Shown: positions 14,171-21,038 of the stretch, in pieces | Position numbering within the stretch: the stretch's first letter is position 1 | Layout: every line of letters begins with the position of its first letter | Program-made: the position numbers and the translations under genes | Assembly: GCA_900546885.1 (NCBI GenBank) | Contig: UREN01000039.1 | Location: forward strand, 1 to 21,038 | Direction: 5' to 3' | Length of the DNA stretch: 21,038 bases | Source of the DNA: an uncultured Oscillospiraceae bacterium | GTDB taxonomy: Bacteria > Bacillota > Clostridia > Oscillospirales > Ruminococcaceae | Notes under the pieces: generated by a model | Databases searched by the model: none | Told to the model about the DNA's origin: nothing | What the model saw: only the letters and a program-made list of their open reading frames with translations

Positions 14171-15523
14171 TTGAGCGGTTTGGTTCTGAAAGCGCGGCGG
14201 CTTACGCCCGCGCGCATCATTATTTTCGGCTTTCTGGCGCTGATTCTGTTCGGCGCGCTGCTTTTGACGCTGCCCGTCTCTACGCGCGACGGCCTGGGCG
14301 CCAGCTTTGAAGACGCGCTGTTCACCGCCACCAGCGCCACCTGCGTGACGGGCCTTGTGGTGCAGGACACCTACACCTACTGGTCGCCCTTTGGGCAGGC
14401 GGTGGTGCTGGCGCTGATTCAAATTGGCGGCATGGGCGTGGTAACCATGGCGCTGGCCATTTTCACCATCACCGGCCGGCGCATTGGCCTGAAGCAGCGC
14501 GTGGTGATGCAGGAAACCGTGTCGGCCCCGCATGTGGGCGGCATGGTGCGGCTGGTGGGCTTTATTGTGCGCGGCACCCTGCTGGTAGAGGGCGCGGGCG
14601 CCGTGGTGCTGGCGCTGCGCTTTTGCCCCCAGTTCGGGTTTGGCAAGGGGCTGTGGTTTGCGGTGTTCCACTCTGTGTCGGCCTTTTGCAACGCCGGGTT
14701 CGATTTGATGGGCGAAAGCGGGGCCTTTTCCTCGCTGGTGCACTACAGCGCCGACCCCCTTGTGAACATCGCCATCATGGCGCTGATTACCATTGGCGGC
14801 ATCGGCTTTTTTGTGTGGGACGATTTGCTGCAAAACGGCCTGCACTTTCGCCGCTACCGCCTGCAGACAAAGCTGGTGCTGGTGACAAGCGGCCTGCTGA
14901 TTGTGCTGCCCGCGGCCTATTTGTATTTTGTAGAGTTTTCCCACCCGCAGTGGGCGGGGCTTTCGGCCGGGGAAAGGGTGCTGGCGGCGCTGTTTCAATC
15001 TGTCACCACGCGCACGGCGGGCTTCAACACCATTGACCAGACGGCCCTTTCCGGCCCGGCGCTGATGCTGTGCACGCTGACGATGCTGGTGGGCGGCTCG
15101 CCGGGGTCTACGGCGGGCGGCTTCAAAACCACCAGCCTTGCCGTGCTGGTGCTGTGCGTGGCCTCGGTGCTGCGCCAGCGCGACAGCATTCAGGTGTTTT
15201 CGCGGCGCTTTCCGCCGGTGGTGCTGCGCCACACGGCCACGCTGGTGACGCTGTATGCCGGGCTGTTTCTGGCGGGCGCCATGGCCATTTGCGAGTGGGA
15301 CGGCGTGCCCCTTTCGGCCGCCCTGTACGAGACGGCCAGCGCCATTGCCACCGTGGGCCTCACGGTGGGCATCACGCCCGGGCTTGGGCTTGCCTCGCAC
15401 CTTGTGCTGGTGTTTTTGATGTATTTTGGGCGCGTGGGCGGCCTGACGCTGCTGTATGCCGTGGCGGGCGCGCACCCTGCGCCGCACGGCACGCTGCCCG
15501 AAGAAAAGGTGAATGTGGGCTGA
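14171..15523 (+). CDS. ktrB: Ktr-type potassium uptake membrane subunit KtrB
   Basis: Potassium- (usually sodium-dependent) conducting subunit, 450 aa, typical of KtrB/KtrD. The four filter loops are ATCVTGLVV (56-64), FCNAGFD (172-178), TRTAGFNT (280-287) and ATVGLTVG (393-400). Conserved blocks include LIQIGGMGVVT (82-92) and GGSPGSTAGGFKTTS near 308-322. The start is a TTG at 14171, chosen because GAGGAG (14156-14161) is 9 bases upstream and the next residues lead into the first helix; the nearby ATG at 14152 is out of frame. It differs clearly from the trkH at 11772, so this is a second system rather than a recent duplicate. ktrA follows 92 bases downstream. Confidence 0.92.
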   Translation: MSGLVLKARRLTPARIIIFGFLALILFGALLLTLPVSTRDGLGASFEDALFTATSATCVTGLVVQDTYTYWSPFGQAVVLALIQIGGMGVVTMALAIFTITGRRIGLKQRVVMQETVSAPHVGGMVRLVGFIVRGTLLVEGAGAVVLALRFCPQFGFGKGLWFAVFHSVSAFCNAGFDLMGESGAFSSLVHYSADPLVNIAIMALITIGGIGFFVWDDLLQNGLHFRRYRLQTKLVLVTSGLLIVLPAAYLYFVEFSHPQWAGLSAGERVLAALFQSVTTRTAGFNTIDQTALSGPALMLCTLTMLVGGSPGSTAGGFKTTSLAVLVLCVASVLRQRDSIQVFSRRFPPVVLRHTATLVTLYAGLFLAGAMAICEWDGVPLSAALYETASAIATVGLTVGITPGLGLASHLVLVFLMYFGRVGGLTLLYAVAGAHPAPHGTLPEEKVNVG

Positions 15524-15615
15524 CGCGCGGGCACTGCCGCGCTTTGCGCCCGCCGCGGCGGGCGGAATAAAAGCCATAAAGGGTAAAATTTGGAATCAAA
15601 AGGAGAAGCGGTTGT

Positions 15616-16263
15616 ATGAAATCCATTTTGCTGGTGGGCCTTGGGCGTTTTGGGCGCCACATGGCGGAAAAATTCATCGAGCTGGGCCACGAGGTGCTGG
15701 CGGTAGACACGAACGAGCAGCGCGTGAACGATATTCTGCCCATTGTGACGGACGCGCAGATTGGCGACGCCACCGACGAACAGTTTGTGGCCTCGCTGGG
15801 CGTGCGCAACTTTGATTTGTGCGTGGTGTGCATTGGCAACAACTTTCAAAGCTCGCTGGAGACCACGGCCCTGCTGAAAGACCTGGGCGCCGTCAAAGTG
15901 CTGAGCCGCGCCTCGCGCGATGTGCACGCCAAGTTCCTGCTGCGCAACGGCGCCGACTATGTGGTGTACCCGGAAAAAGAGATGGCCATGCGCTCGGCCG
16001 TGAAGTTCAGCGCGGACAATATCTTCGATTACGTCAGCCTCTCGCCGGAATATTCCATCTACGAGGTGAAGGTGCCCGGCGCCTGGGTGGGCCGCAGCAT
16101 CATCGAGCTCTCGGTGCGCACGCGCTACCACATCAGCATTCTGGCCTTCAAGCACGGCGACACCTTTTTGCCGCTGCCCAAGCCGGACCATGTGTTCACC
16201 GGCGATGAAACCATGCTGGTGCTGGGCGGCAACGCAGACCTGCAAAAGTTTTTGAAGCTGTAA
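15616..16263 (+). CDS. ktrA: Ktr potassium uptake regulatory subunit KtrA (single RCK)
   Basis: Cytoplasmic octameric gating ring subunit that binds ATP/ADP and opens KtrB, 215 aa, the normal KtrA length. The Rossmann fold has LVGLGRFG (6-13) and the ribose-binding acid VLAVDTN (27-33), then VLSRASRDVHAKFLLRNGAD, the conserved end of RCK_N. RCK_C (from about 140) contains YSIYEVKVPGAWVGRSIIEL, the c-di-AMP-binding region in characterised homologues. AGGAG lies 10 bases before the ATG. It is in an operon with ktrB and ends just before a strong terminator at 16292-16329. Confidence 0.94.
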   Translation: MKSILLVGLGRFGRHMAEKFIELGHEVLAVDTNEQRVNDILPIVTDAQIGDATDEQFVASLGVRNFDLCVVCIGNNFQSSLETTALLKDLGAVKVLSRASRDVHAKFLLRNGADYVVYPEKEMAMRSAVKFSADNIFDYVSLSPEYSIYEVKVPGAWVGRSIIELSVRTRYHISILAFKHGDTFLPLPKPDHVFTGDETMLVLGGNADLQKFLKL

Positions 16264-16291
16264 ACGGCCGCGGGCAATGCGCCCGCGCAAA

Positions 16292-16329
16292 AAAACGCCT
16301 CCCATGGCATTGGCCGTGGGAGGCGTTTT
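16292..16329 (+). terminator. Bidirectional terminator after ktrA
   Basis: A 13-bp stem AAAACGCCTCCCA / TGGGAGGCGTTTT (16292-16304 with 16317-16329), extended inward by three GC pairs, closes on a 4-base loop. The plus strand ends in TTTT and the minus strand continues into a run of T, so it also suits the converging DUF1361 gene. Confidence 0.85.
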
Positions 16330-16381
16330 CGGCTATTTTTCCGCTTGGGGCGCGGGCAAACGGCCCAAACGGCCGCGGGGC

Positions 16382-16417
16382 GCCGCACCGGCCGGGCCGC
16401 GCAGGCCGCACCGGCCG
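16382..16417. repeat. 13-bp direct repeat in GC-rich intergenic DNA
   Basis: GCCGCACCGGCCG occurs at 16382-16394 and again at 16405-16417, between the ktrA terminator and the DUF1361 gene. I see no gene in 16330-16533; the repeat may be chance in very GC-rich DNA. Confidence 0.5.
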
Positions 16418-16533
16418 TAACCCAAGCGGGCAGACGCGGCGCGGCAAAGGGGCGCGCGGCCCGCGGCATGCGCCCCAATTTGCATTTCACGGGCCATGCT
16501 TTTCCGCGCCAGCACACCTTTTCCGGCGCGCCG

Positions 16534-17262
16534 TCACCGGGCCATGTGCCGGTAAAACCGGTACATGCCGAAGATGCCCAGCGCCATCATCAGCACAAAC
16601 AGGGCCGAAAAGGCGCTGGCGCTGCCCAGCACCGAGCGGGCCAGCTGCACGGGGTGCAGCACATCCCAGCTGTTGAACCGCAGAAAGCGCCCCAGGTAGA
16701 TGCCAATGCCGCACAGCAGGCAGACGCCCGCCACCGCGGCCTGCCGGGCCGGGGCTGGCCAGGCGGCGGGCAGGCATTCTTCCAACCCGGCAAGCGCCCG
16801 GCAGCCCAGCAGGGCGGCGAAAAACGCCCCCACCCCCAGCAACAGCAGCAAAGCCCATTCCCGCAGCAGCGCGGAATGGCGCACAGCCACCGTGCCGTCT
16901 GCCAGGGCCTCCACCCATTCCATCTGCGGCGGCACATGAATAAGGTCTGTCACCATGTAAAACGTGTTGGGCAGCAAAAGCAGCCAAACAAGCCCCAGCG
17001 CGCCCCTGCCCGCCCTGGGCCTGCACCGCCGCATGGCCTGCTGCAAAACAAGCGGCAGCAGGGCCAGCGCCATGTTCCAGGCAAGGCCATACCCCAGCAC
17101 GTCCCCGGTGCACCGGCCGTACCCCACGCAGGCCGCCGCGTAAACGGCCAGCGGGCCTATTATTTTTTTGACGCTTATGGCCTTCACGCCCCTTTTTTGT
17201 GTTTTGTGCGCCTGCGGCGGCGCGCAGGGCGCATGTGCTTCCCGGCGCGCTGCCAGCGCCAT
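16534..17262 (-). CDS. DUF1361-family membrane protein
   Basis: An integral membrane protein with about six or seven helices. The conserved DUF1361 blocks are present: YGLAWNMALALLPLVLQ, then VWLLLLPNTFYMVTDLIHVP, and GIYLGRFLRFNSWDVLHP near the C-terminus. The family's function is unknown. The start is uncertain: ATG 17262 gives 242 aa with a long polar N-terminus and only a weak GCAGGG upstream, while a GTG at 17187 gives 217 aa beginning just before the first helix, as in relatives, but its GGGG is too close. It begins 69 bases after the ABC gene stop, with no clear terminator between, so it may be the third gene of that operon. Confidence 0.75.
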   Translation of the reverse strand: MALAARREAHAPCAPPQAHKTQKRGVKAISVKKIIGPLAVYAAACVGYGRCTGDVLGYGLAWNMALALLPLVLQQAMRRCRPRAGRGALGLVWLLLLPNTFYMVTDLIHVPPQMEWVEALADGTVAVRHSALLREWALLLLLGVGAFFAALLGCRALAGLEECLPAAWPAPARQAAVAGVCLLCGIGIYLGRFLRFNSWDVLHPVQLARSVLGSASAFSALFVLMMALGIFGMYRFYRHMAR

Positions 17263-17331
17263 GGGCCCTGCTGCAGCGGCCCTGTTTCTTACACCGGCGC
17301 GCCTGGCACGCGGGTTTATTTGCCCGCGCGC

Positions 17332-19068
17332 CTAGGCCGGGGCAAACTGGCTTTCATACAGCCGGGCATAGGCCCCGCCCTTTGCCAGCAGCTGCTCGTG
17401 CGTGCCCTGTTCCACAATGCGGCCGGCCTCCATCACCAGAATGACGTCCGCCGTGCGCACGGTGGAAAGGCGGTGCGCCACCACAAAGCTGGTGTGCCCG
17501 GCCATCAGCGCCTCAAAGGCGCGCTGCACCAGCATTTCGGTGCGCGTGTCGATGTTGCTGGTGGCCTCGTCCAAAATCAGCATATCCGGGCGGCACAGCA
17601 TAATGCGCGCAATGCACAAAAGCTGCTTTTGCCCGGCCGAAAGGTTGCCCCCGCCCGGCGCAATGACGGTGTCGTACCCCTGCGGCAGGCGCTGAATGAA
17701 GCAGTGCGCCCACGCGGCCCTGGCCGCGGCCTGCACCTCTTCCAGGCTGGCGCCGGGCCTGCCGTAGGCAATGTTCTCGCGCACGGTGGCGTTTTTCAGC
17801 CACGTCTCTTGCAGCACCATGCCGTACATGCCGCGCAGCGCGCTGCGCCGCATGCTGCGCACGGGCACGCCGTCCACACAGATGCGGCCGGAATCCACAT
17901 CGTAAAAGCGCATCAGCAGGTTAATCAGCGTGGTTTTGCCGCAGCCCGTGGGCCCCACAATGGCCACGCGCTGGCCGGGTTTCACATGCAGCTCGAAATG
18001 TTCTATCAGCGGTTTTTCCCTGGTGTAGGAAAAGCACACGTCCTCCACATCCACCCGGCCCTCGCACGTGGCGGGGGCAAGCGCATCCGGGGCGTCCGGC
18101 GTCTCTGGCGTCTGGTCTATCACGTCCAGCAGGCGCCCGGCGCTGGCAAGGGCCGTCTGCATCTGGGTAAGCACGCCCGTCACCTCGTTGAAGGGCTTTG
18201 TGTACTGGTTGGCATAGGTGAGAAAGCTGGAAAGCTGGCCCACCGTAATGCCCCCGCCAATGGCGCTGACGGCGCCAAACACGCCCACCGCCGCATACAC
18301 AATGGCGTTTACAAAGCGCGTGCCGGGGTTGGTAACCGAGGAATAAAACACGCTTTTCAGGCCCGTGGTGTACAATTCGTCCGTCATTTCGGCAAACTGC
18401 GCCTCGCACGCGGCCTCGCAGCCAAAGGCGCGCACCACCTCCTGCCCGGCCACCATCTCGTTCACAAAGCCGGAAAGGCGGCCCTGCGCCGCGCTGTTGG
18501 CGGCAAAAAAGCCCGCCGTGCGCTTTGCCACAAAGCCCGCAAACCAGATGGAGACAGGCGTCACCGCCACCACCACAAAGGCAATAAAGGGGTTCAGCAC
18601 GGCCATGATGCCCAGCGTGCCCAGAATGGTGGCCACGCCCGGCAAAAGCTGGGTAAGGCCCTGCAGCAGGCCCTCGGCCACCAGCTCGGCATCGTTTGTC
18701 ATGCGGCTGATGATGTCGCCGTGGGGGTGGCTGTCAAAATAGGCAAGCGGCAGCCTGCTGAGGTTGCGGAACGCCGCAAGGCGCATGTCGTTGGCCGCCA
18801 GGGCCGACACCTTGCGCGTGCACACGCCCAGCGCCCACTGCGCCGCGCCCGCGGCCAGCGTGCTGGCCGCCAGCAGGGCCAGCCAGAAGGCCACGCCCGC
18901 AAAGTTCACCTGGCCGGGGCCCAGCACCTGGTCTACCGCGCGGCCAATGAACACCGGCCCCAAAAGGGTGAACAGCACGCTAAGCAGCGCCACCGTGCAC
19001 GCCAGCGCCAGCTGGCCGCGGTAGGGCCGCACATAGCCCAGCATGCGGCGAAGCGTTTGTTGTTTCAT
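17332..19068 (-). CDS. Heterodimeric ABC exporter, subunit with catalytic Walker B
   Basis: A half-transporter with an N-terminal six-helix type IV exporter domain and a C-terminal ATPase domain, 578 aa. Motifs are Walker A GPTGCGKTT (372-380), Q-loop LQETWLKNATVRENI, signature LSAGQ (476-480), Walker B MLILDE with the catalytic Glu501, and H-loop AHRLSTV with His532. The signature departs from LSGGQ. The partner subunit upstream has the reverse defects, so together they form one competent and one degenerate ATP site. The ATG at 19068 overlaps the partner's stop (ATGA), with AAGGGGGG about 8 bases upstream; the longer frame to 19233 is upstream coding sequence in another frame. Substrate is unknown; multidrug or lipid/peptide export are typical for the family. 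Confidence 0.92.
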   Translation of the reverse strand: MKQQTLRRMLGYVRPYRGQLALACTVALLSVLFTLLGPVFIGRAVDQVLGPGQVNFAGVAFWLALLAASTLAAGAAQWALGVCTRKVSALAANDMRLAAFRNLSRLPLAYFDSHPHGDIISRMTNDAELVAEGLLQGLTQLLPGVATILGTLGIMAVLNPFIAFVVVAVTPVSIWFAGFVAKRTAGFFAANSAAQGRLSGFVNEMVAGQEVVRAFGCEAACEAQFAEMTDELYTTGLKSVFYSSVTNPGTRFVNAIVYAAVGVFGAVSAIGGGITVGQLSSFLTYANQYTKPFNEVTGVLTQMQTALASAGRLLDVIDQTPETPDAPDALAPATCEGRVDVEDVCFSYTREKPLIEHFELHVKPGQRVAIVGPTGCGKTTLINLLMRFYDVDSGRICVDGVPVRSMRRSALRGMYGMVLQETWLKNATVRENIAYGRPGASLEEVQAAARAAWAHCFIQRLPQGYDTVIAPGGGNLSAGQKQLLCIARIMLCRPDMLILDEATSNIDTRTEMLVQRAFEALMAGHTSFVVAHRLSTVRTADVILVMEAGRIVEQGTHEQLLAKGGAYARLYESQFAPA

Positions 19069-20933
19069 GCCCGGCGCCCCCCTTCTGCGCGGTGTGCCCG
19101 CGCGCTTTGCCCGCCTTCGCCTGCGGCGGGGGGCTGTGCCCCGCCCGCGGCGCCGTGCGCCGCGCCGGGCCCGCTTTGTTCGTGCATGCCCGGCGCGCGG
19201 GCGCCGTCCTCCAGCAATTTCTGCGAGCGGCAAATTTCCCGGTATACTTCACAGCTGCGCAGCAGCGCCTCGTGCGTGCCAAGGCCCGCGGGGCGGCCGT
19301 CGTCCAGCACCAGAATTTCGTCCGCGTCCTTCACGGCAAAGGCCCGCTGGCTAATCAGCACCACCGTCATGCCCCGGGCGGCCGTTTTCAGCGCACGGCG
19401 CAGGGCGGCGTCTGTGGCGGTGTCCAGCGCGCTGGACGAATCGTCCAGCACCAGCACGGCGGGCTTTGCGGCCAGGGCGCGCGCAATGGTAAGGCGCTGG
19501 CGCTGCCCGCCGGAAAAGTTTTTGCCGCCCTCTTCCACGGGCGTGTCCAGCCCCTGCTTTTCGCGCACAAAGGCCGCGGCCTGTGCCGTCTCCAGCGCCT
19601 GCCACAGCTCTTCGTCTGTGGCGGACGGGCGGCCCATCTGCAAATTGCTGCGCACCGTGCCGCTGAACAGGCGCGCCGTCTGCGGCACCATGCCCACCAG
19701 CCGGTGCACCTGGGCCAGGGGCATGCTGCGCACGTCGCACCCGCCCAGGCGCACGGCCCCGGCCGAGACGTCATACTCGCGCCCCACAAGCCGCGCCAGC
19801 GTGGTTTTGCCGCAGCCCGTGCCGCCAATGATGCCCAGCGTGCGCCCCGCGCCCACGCGCAGGCACACGTTTTCCAGCGCCGGGCTGCCGCCGCCGGGGT
19901 AGGTGAAGGCCACGTTGTCCAGCTCCAGCGCGGGGGCGCCCTCCTTTCCGGCCTGCGCCGGGGCTTCGGCCTGCGGCACGGCGGCCATTTCCGGCGCCAG
20001 CGCCAGCACCTCGCTCACGCGCTTTGCGCTGGCCAGGGCCTTTGTGAAAATAACAATGATGTTTGCCAGCACAATCAGCGCCAGCAGCGTCTGCGTCATA
20101 TAGTTCACCAGCGCAATAATCTGCCCCTGCTGCAGCCCGCCGGTGCTTGCAAGCCCCGCGCCCATCCACACAATGGCCACAATGGCAAGGTTTGCAATGA
20201 CAGAGGTGATGGGGTTCAGCGCGGCGCTGATGACACCCGCGCGCACCGTGGCGGCCGCCAGCGCGTCGCCCGCGGCGTCAAAGGCCTGCACCTCGGCCTT
20301 TTGGCGGCCGAACGCGCGAATGACGCGCACGCCCTCCATGTGTTCGCCCGCCAGGCGGGCAATGCCGTCCTGCCCGGCCTGAATGGCGCCGTACATGGGC
20401 AGCGTTTTGCGCATAACGGCATACAGCACCAGCACAATCAGCGGGGTGGAAACCAGAAACACCGTGCCCGCCCGGGCGCTGATGGTGAATGCCATAACAA
20501 TGGAGCCAATGGCCAGAAACGGCGCGCGCACGGCAAGGCGAATGAACATGTTCACGCCCGTCTGCACCTGGTTGGCGTCGCTTGTAAGGCGGGTGATGAG
20601 CGAATCGGTGCCCACGGCGCCGTACTGGCTGCGGCTGAGGGCCATCACGCGCGAAAACAGCCTGCGGCGCAGGCTTCGGCCAAAGCCCTGCGCGCACACG
20701 GCGGCAAAATACTGGCAAACCAGCGCGCAGCCCAGGCCCACCGCGCCCAGGCCCAGCATGGCAAGGCCGTGGGTGACAATGTAGCGCACGTCGCCCGTTT
20801 TTACGCCCACGTCGATGATGTCTGCCATCAGCAGCGGCACCAGCAGCTCCAAAATGGCCTCTGCCAGCTTGAACAGCGGCCCCAGCACAAGCTGTGCGCG
20901 GTAGCCTTTCAGATCCGGCCAAAGGGCCTTCAT
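19065..20933 (-). CDS. Heterodimeric ABC exporter, subunit with degenerate ATP site
   Basis: A half-transporter of 622 aa with six helices (first near 13-40) and a C-terminal ATPase domain. Motifs are Walker A GGTGCGKTT (370-378), Q-loop VPQTARLFSGTVRSN, signature FSGGQ (473-477), Walker B LVLDD and switch region ISQR. The catalytic Glu is Asp498 and the H-loop His is Gln529, the usual pattern of the non-hydrolysing member of pairs such as BmrCD, LmrCD and TM287/288. After about residue 575 there is an Ala/Gly-rich low-complexity tail of some 45 residues. The real start is the ATG at 20933, with GGGGGAG about 5 bases upstream; further upstream coding is library adapter. Its own promoter would lie beyond the window. 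Confidence 0.92.
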   Translation of the reverse strand: MKALWPDLKGYRAQLVLGPLFKLAEAILELLVPLLMADIIDVGVKTGDVRYIVTHGLAMLGLGAVGLGCALVCQYFAAVCAQGFGRSLRRRLFSRVMALSRSQYGAVGTDSLITRLTSDANQVQTGVNMFIRLAVRAPFLAIGSIVMAFTISARAGTVFLVSTPLIVLVLYAVMRKTLPMYGAIQAGQDGIARLAGEHMEGVRVIRAFGRQKAEVQAFDAAGDALAAATVRAGVISAALNPITSVIANLAIVAIVWMGAGLASTGGLQQGQIIALVNYMTQTLLALIVLANIIVIFTKALASAKRVSEVLALAPEMAAVPQAEAPAQAGKEGAPALELDNVAFTYPGGGSPALENVCLRVGAGRTLGIIGGTGCGKTTLARLVGREYDVSAGAVRLGGCDVRSMPLAQVHRLVGMVPQTARLFSGTVRSNLQMGRPSATDEELWQALETAQAAAFVREKQGLDTPVEEGGKNFSGGQRQRLTIARALAAKPAVLVLDDSSSALDTATDAALRRALKTAARGMTVVLISQRAFAVKDADEILVLDDGRPAGLGTHEALLRSCEVYREICRSQKLLEDGARAPGMHEQSGPGAAHGAAGGAQPPAAGEGGQSARAHRAEGGRRA

Positions 20934-20969
20934 AGCGTCTCCCCCTTTTGCGCGCGGCGGCGCTGCGCC
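20934..20969 (-). other. Last genomic bases upstream of the ABC exporter operon
   Basis: These 36 bases contain the Shine-Dalgarno of the exporter gene (GGGGGAG, around 20938-20945) and GC-rich sequence. Genomic sequence ends at about 20969, so the operon promoter cannot be seen. Confidence 0.7.
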
Positions 20970-21027
20970 AGATCGGAAGAGCGTCGTGTAGGGAAAGAGT
21001 GTAGATCTCGGTGGTCGCCGTATCATT
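20970..21027. other. Illumina TruSeq adapter sequence (contamination)
   Basis: From AGATCGGAAGAGCGTCGTGT onward, 58 bases match the reverse complement of the Illumina universal adapter, ending GCCGTATCATT. On the minus strand it translates as MIRRPPRSTLFPYTTLFRS, a well-known artefact peptide in protein databases; on the plus strand it gives SEERRVGKECRSRWSPYH. It is not genomic. Confidence 0.98.
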
Positions 21028-21038
21028 AAAAAAAAAAA
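21028..21038. other. Poly-A tail after the adapter (sequencing artefact)
   Basis: Eleven A residues follow the adapter end and run to the end of the window. This is the typical result of reading past the end of an adapter-ligated fragment. Confidence 0.9.

Noticed and set aside
16333..16515. 60-aa minus-strand open frame between ktrA and the DUF1361 gene
   Set aside because: It has low-complexity Arg/Ala/Gly composition, crosses a direct repeat and has no good ribosome binding site.
16345..19902. 1185-aa open frame on the plus strand
   Set aside because: It lies antisense to the DUF1361 gene and both ABC exporter genes; its His/Arg/Gln-rich composition is typical of the opposite strand of GC-rich coding DNA.
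20934..21026. N-terminal extension of the ABC exporter gene to 21026
   Set aside because: Its coding sequence is Illumina adapter; the ATG at 20933 has its own Shine-Dalgarno and starts the normal family N-terminus.

Overview
The window has two unlike parts plus a technical artefact at its right end. All functional calls come from reading the sequence and remembered family motifs; no database search was run.

Bases 1 to about 4740 have moderate GC (by eye a little over half) and look like a mosaic of accessory DNA. In order they hold: the 3' part of a streptomycin adenylyltransferase gene (aadE/ant(6) type), broken after its Tyr-Asp codons near base 177; an internal scrap of a DNA adenine methyltransferase on the minus strand; an intact RapA/SNF2-type helicase gene on the minus strand with its own promoter; an orphan terminator; and a large serine recombinase whose first ~40-50 residues, including the catalytic serine, are missing. 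These are remains of a mobile element carrying a resistance gene and what may have been a helicase-methylase defence module.

Bases ~4740 to 20969 are chromosome-like, high GC (roughly two thirds), with Gram-positive-style purine-rich ribosome binding sites and dense 4-base gene overlaps. The gene families and Shine-Dalgarno use suggest a GC-rich Firmicute, perhaps a gut Oscillospirales member; this is an inference from style, not from a marker gene. The layout is: a potABCD polyamine uptake operon (minus strand) with a strong promoter, a long leader containing operator-like palindromes, and a phased T-tract region upstream; ogt, a DNA repair methyltransferase (minus); a trkA-trkH potassium uptake operon (plus); an unrecognised two-helix membrane protein (minus); a ktrB-ktrA potassium uptake operon (plus); a DUF1361-type membrane protein (minus); and a heterodimeric ABC exporter pair (minus).

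Functionally the chromosomal part is a transport cluster: polyamine import, two separate RCK-regulated potassium importers whose promoters share a 12-base -35 region, and an ABC exporter in which one ATP site is degenerate. Potassium and polyamines are the main small cations of the cytoplasm, so the grouping may be meaningful for osmotic or ionic balance, but this is inference.

Bases 20970-21027 are Illumina adapter sequence followed by 11 A residues, so the contig ends in untrimmed library sequence. It creates a false N-terminal extension on the last ABC gene, whose real start is at 20933. No rRNA, tRNA, CRISPR array or intact insertion sequence was seen.
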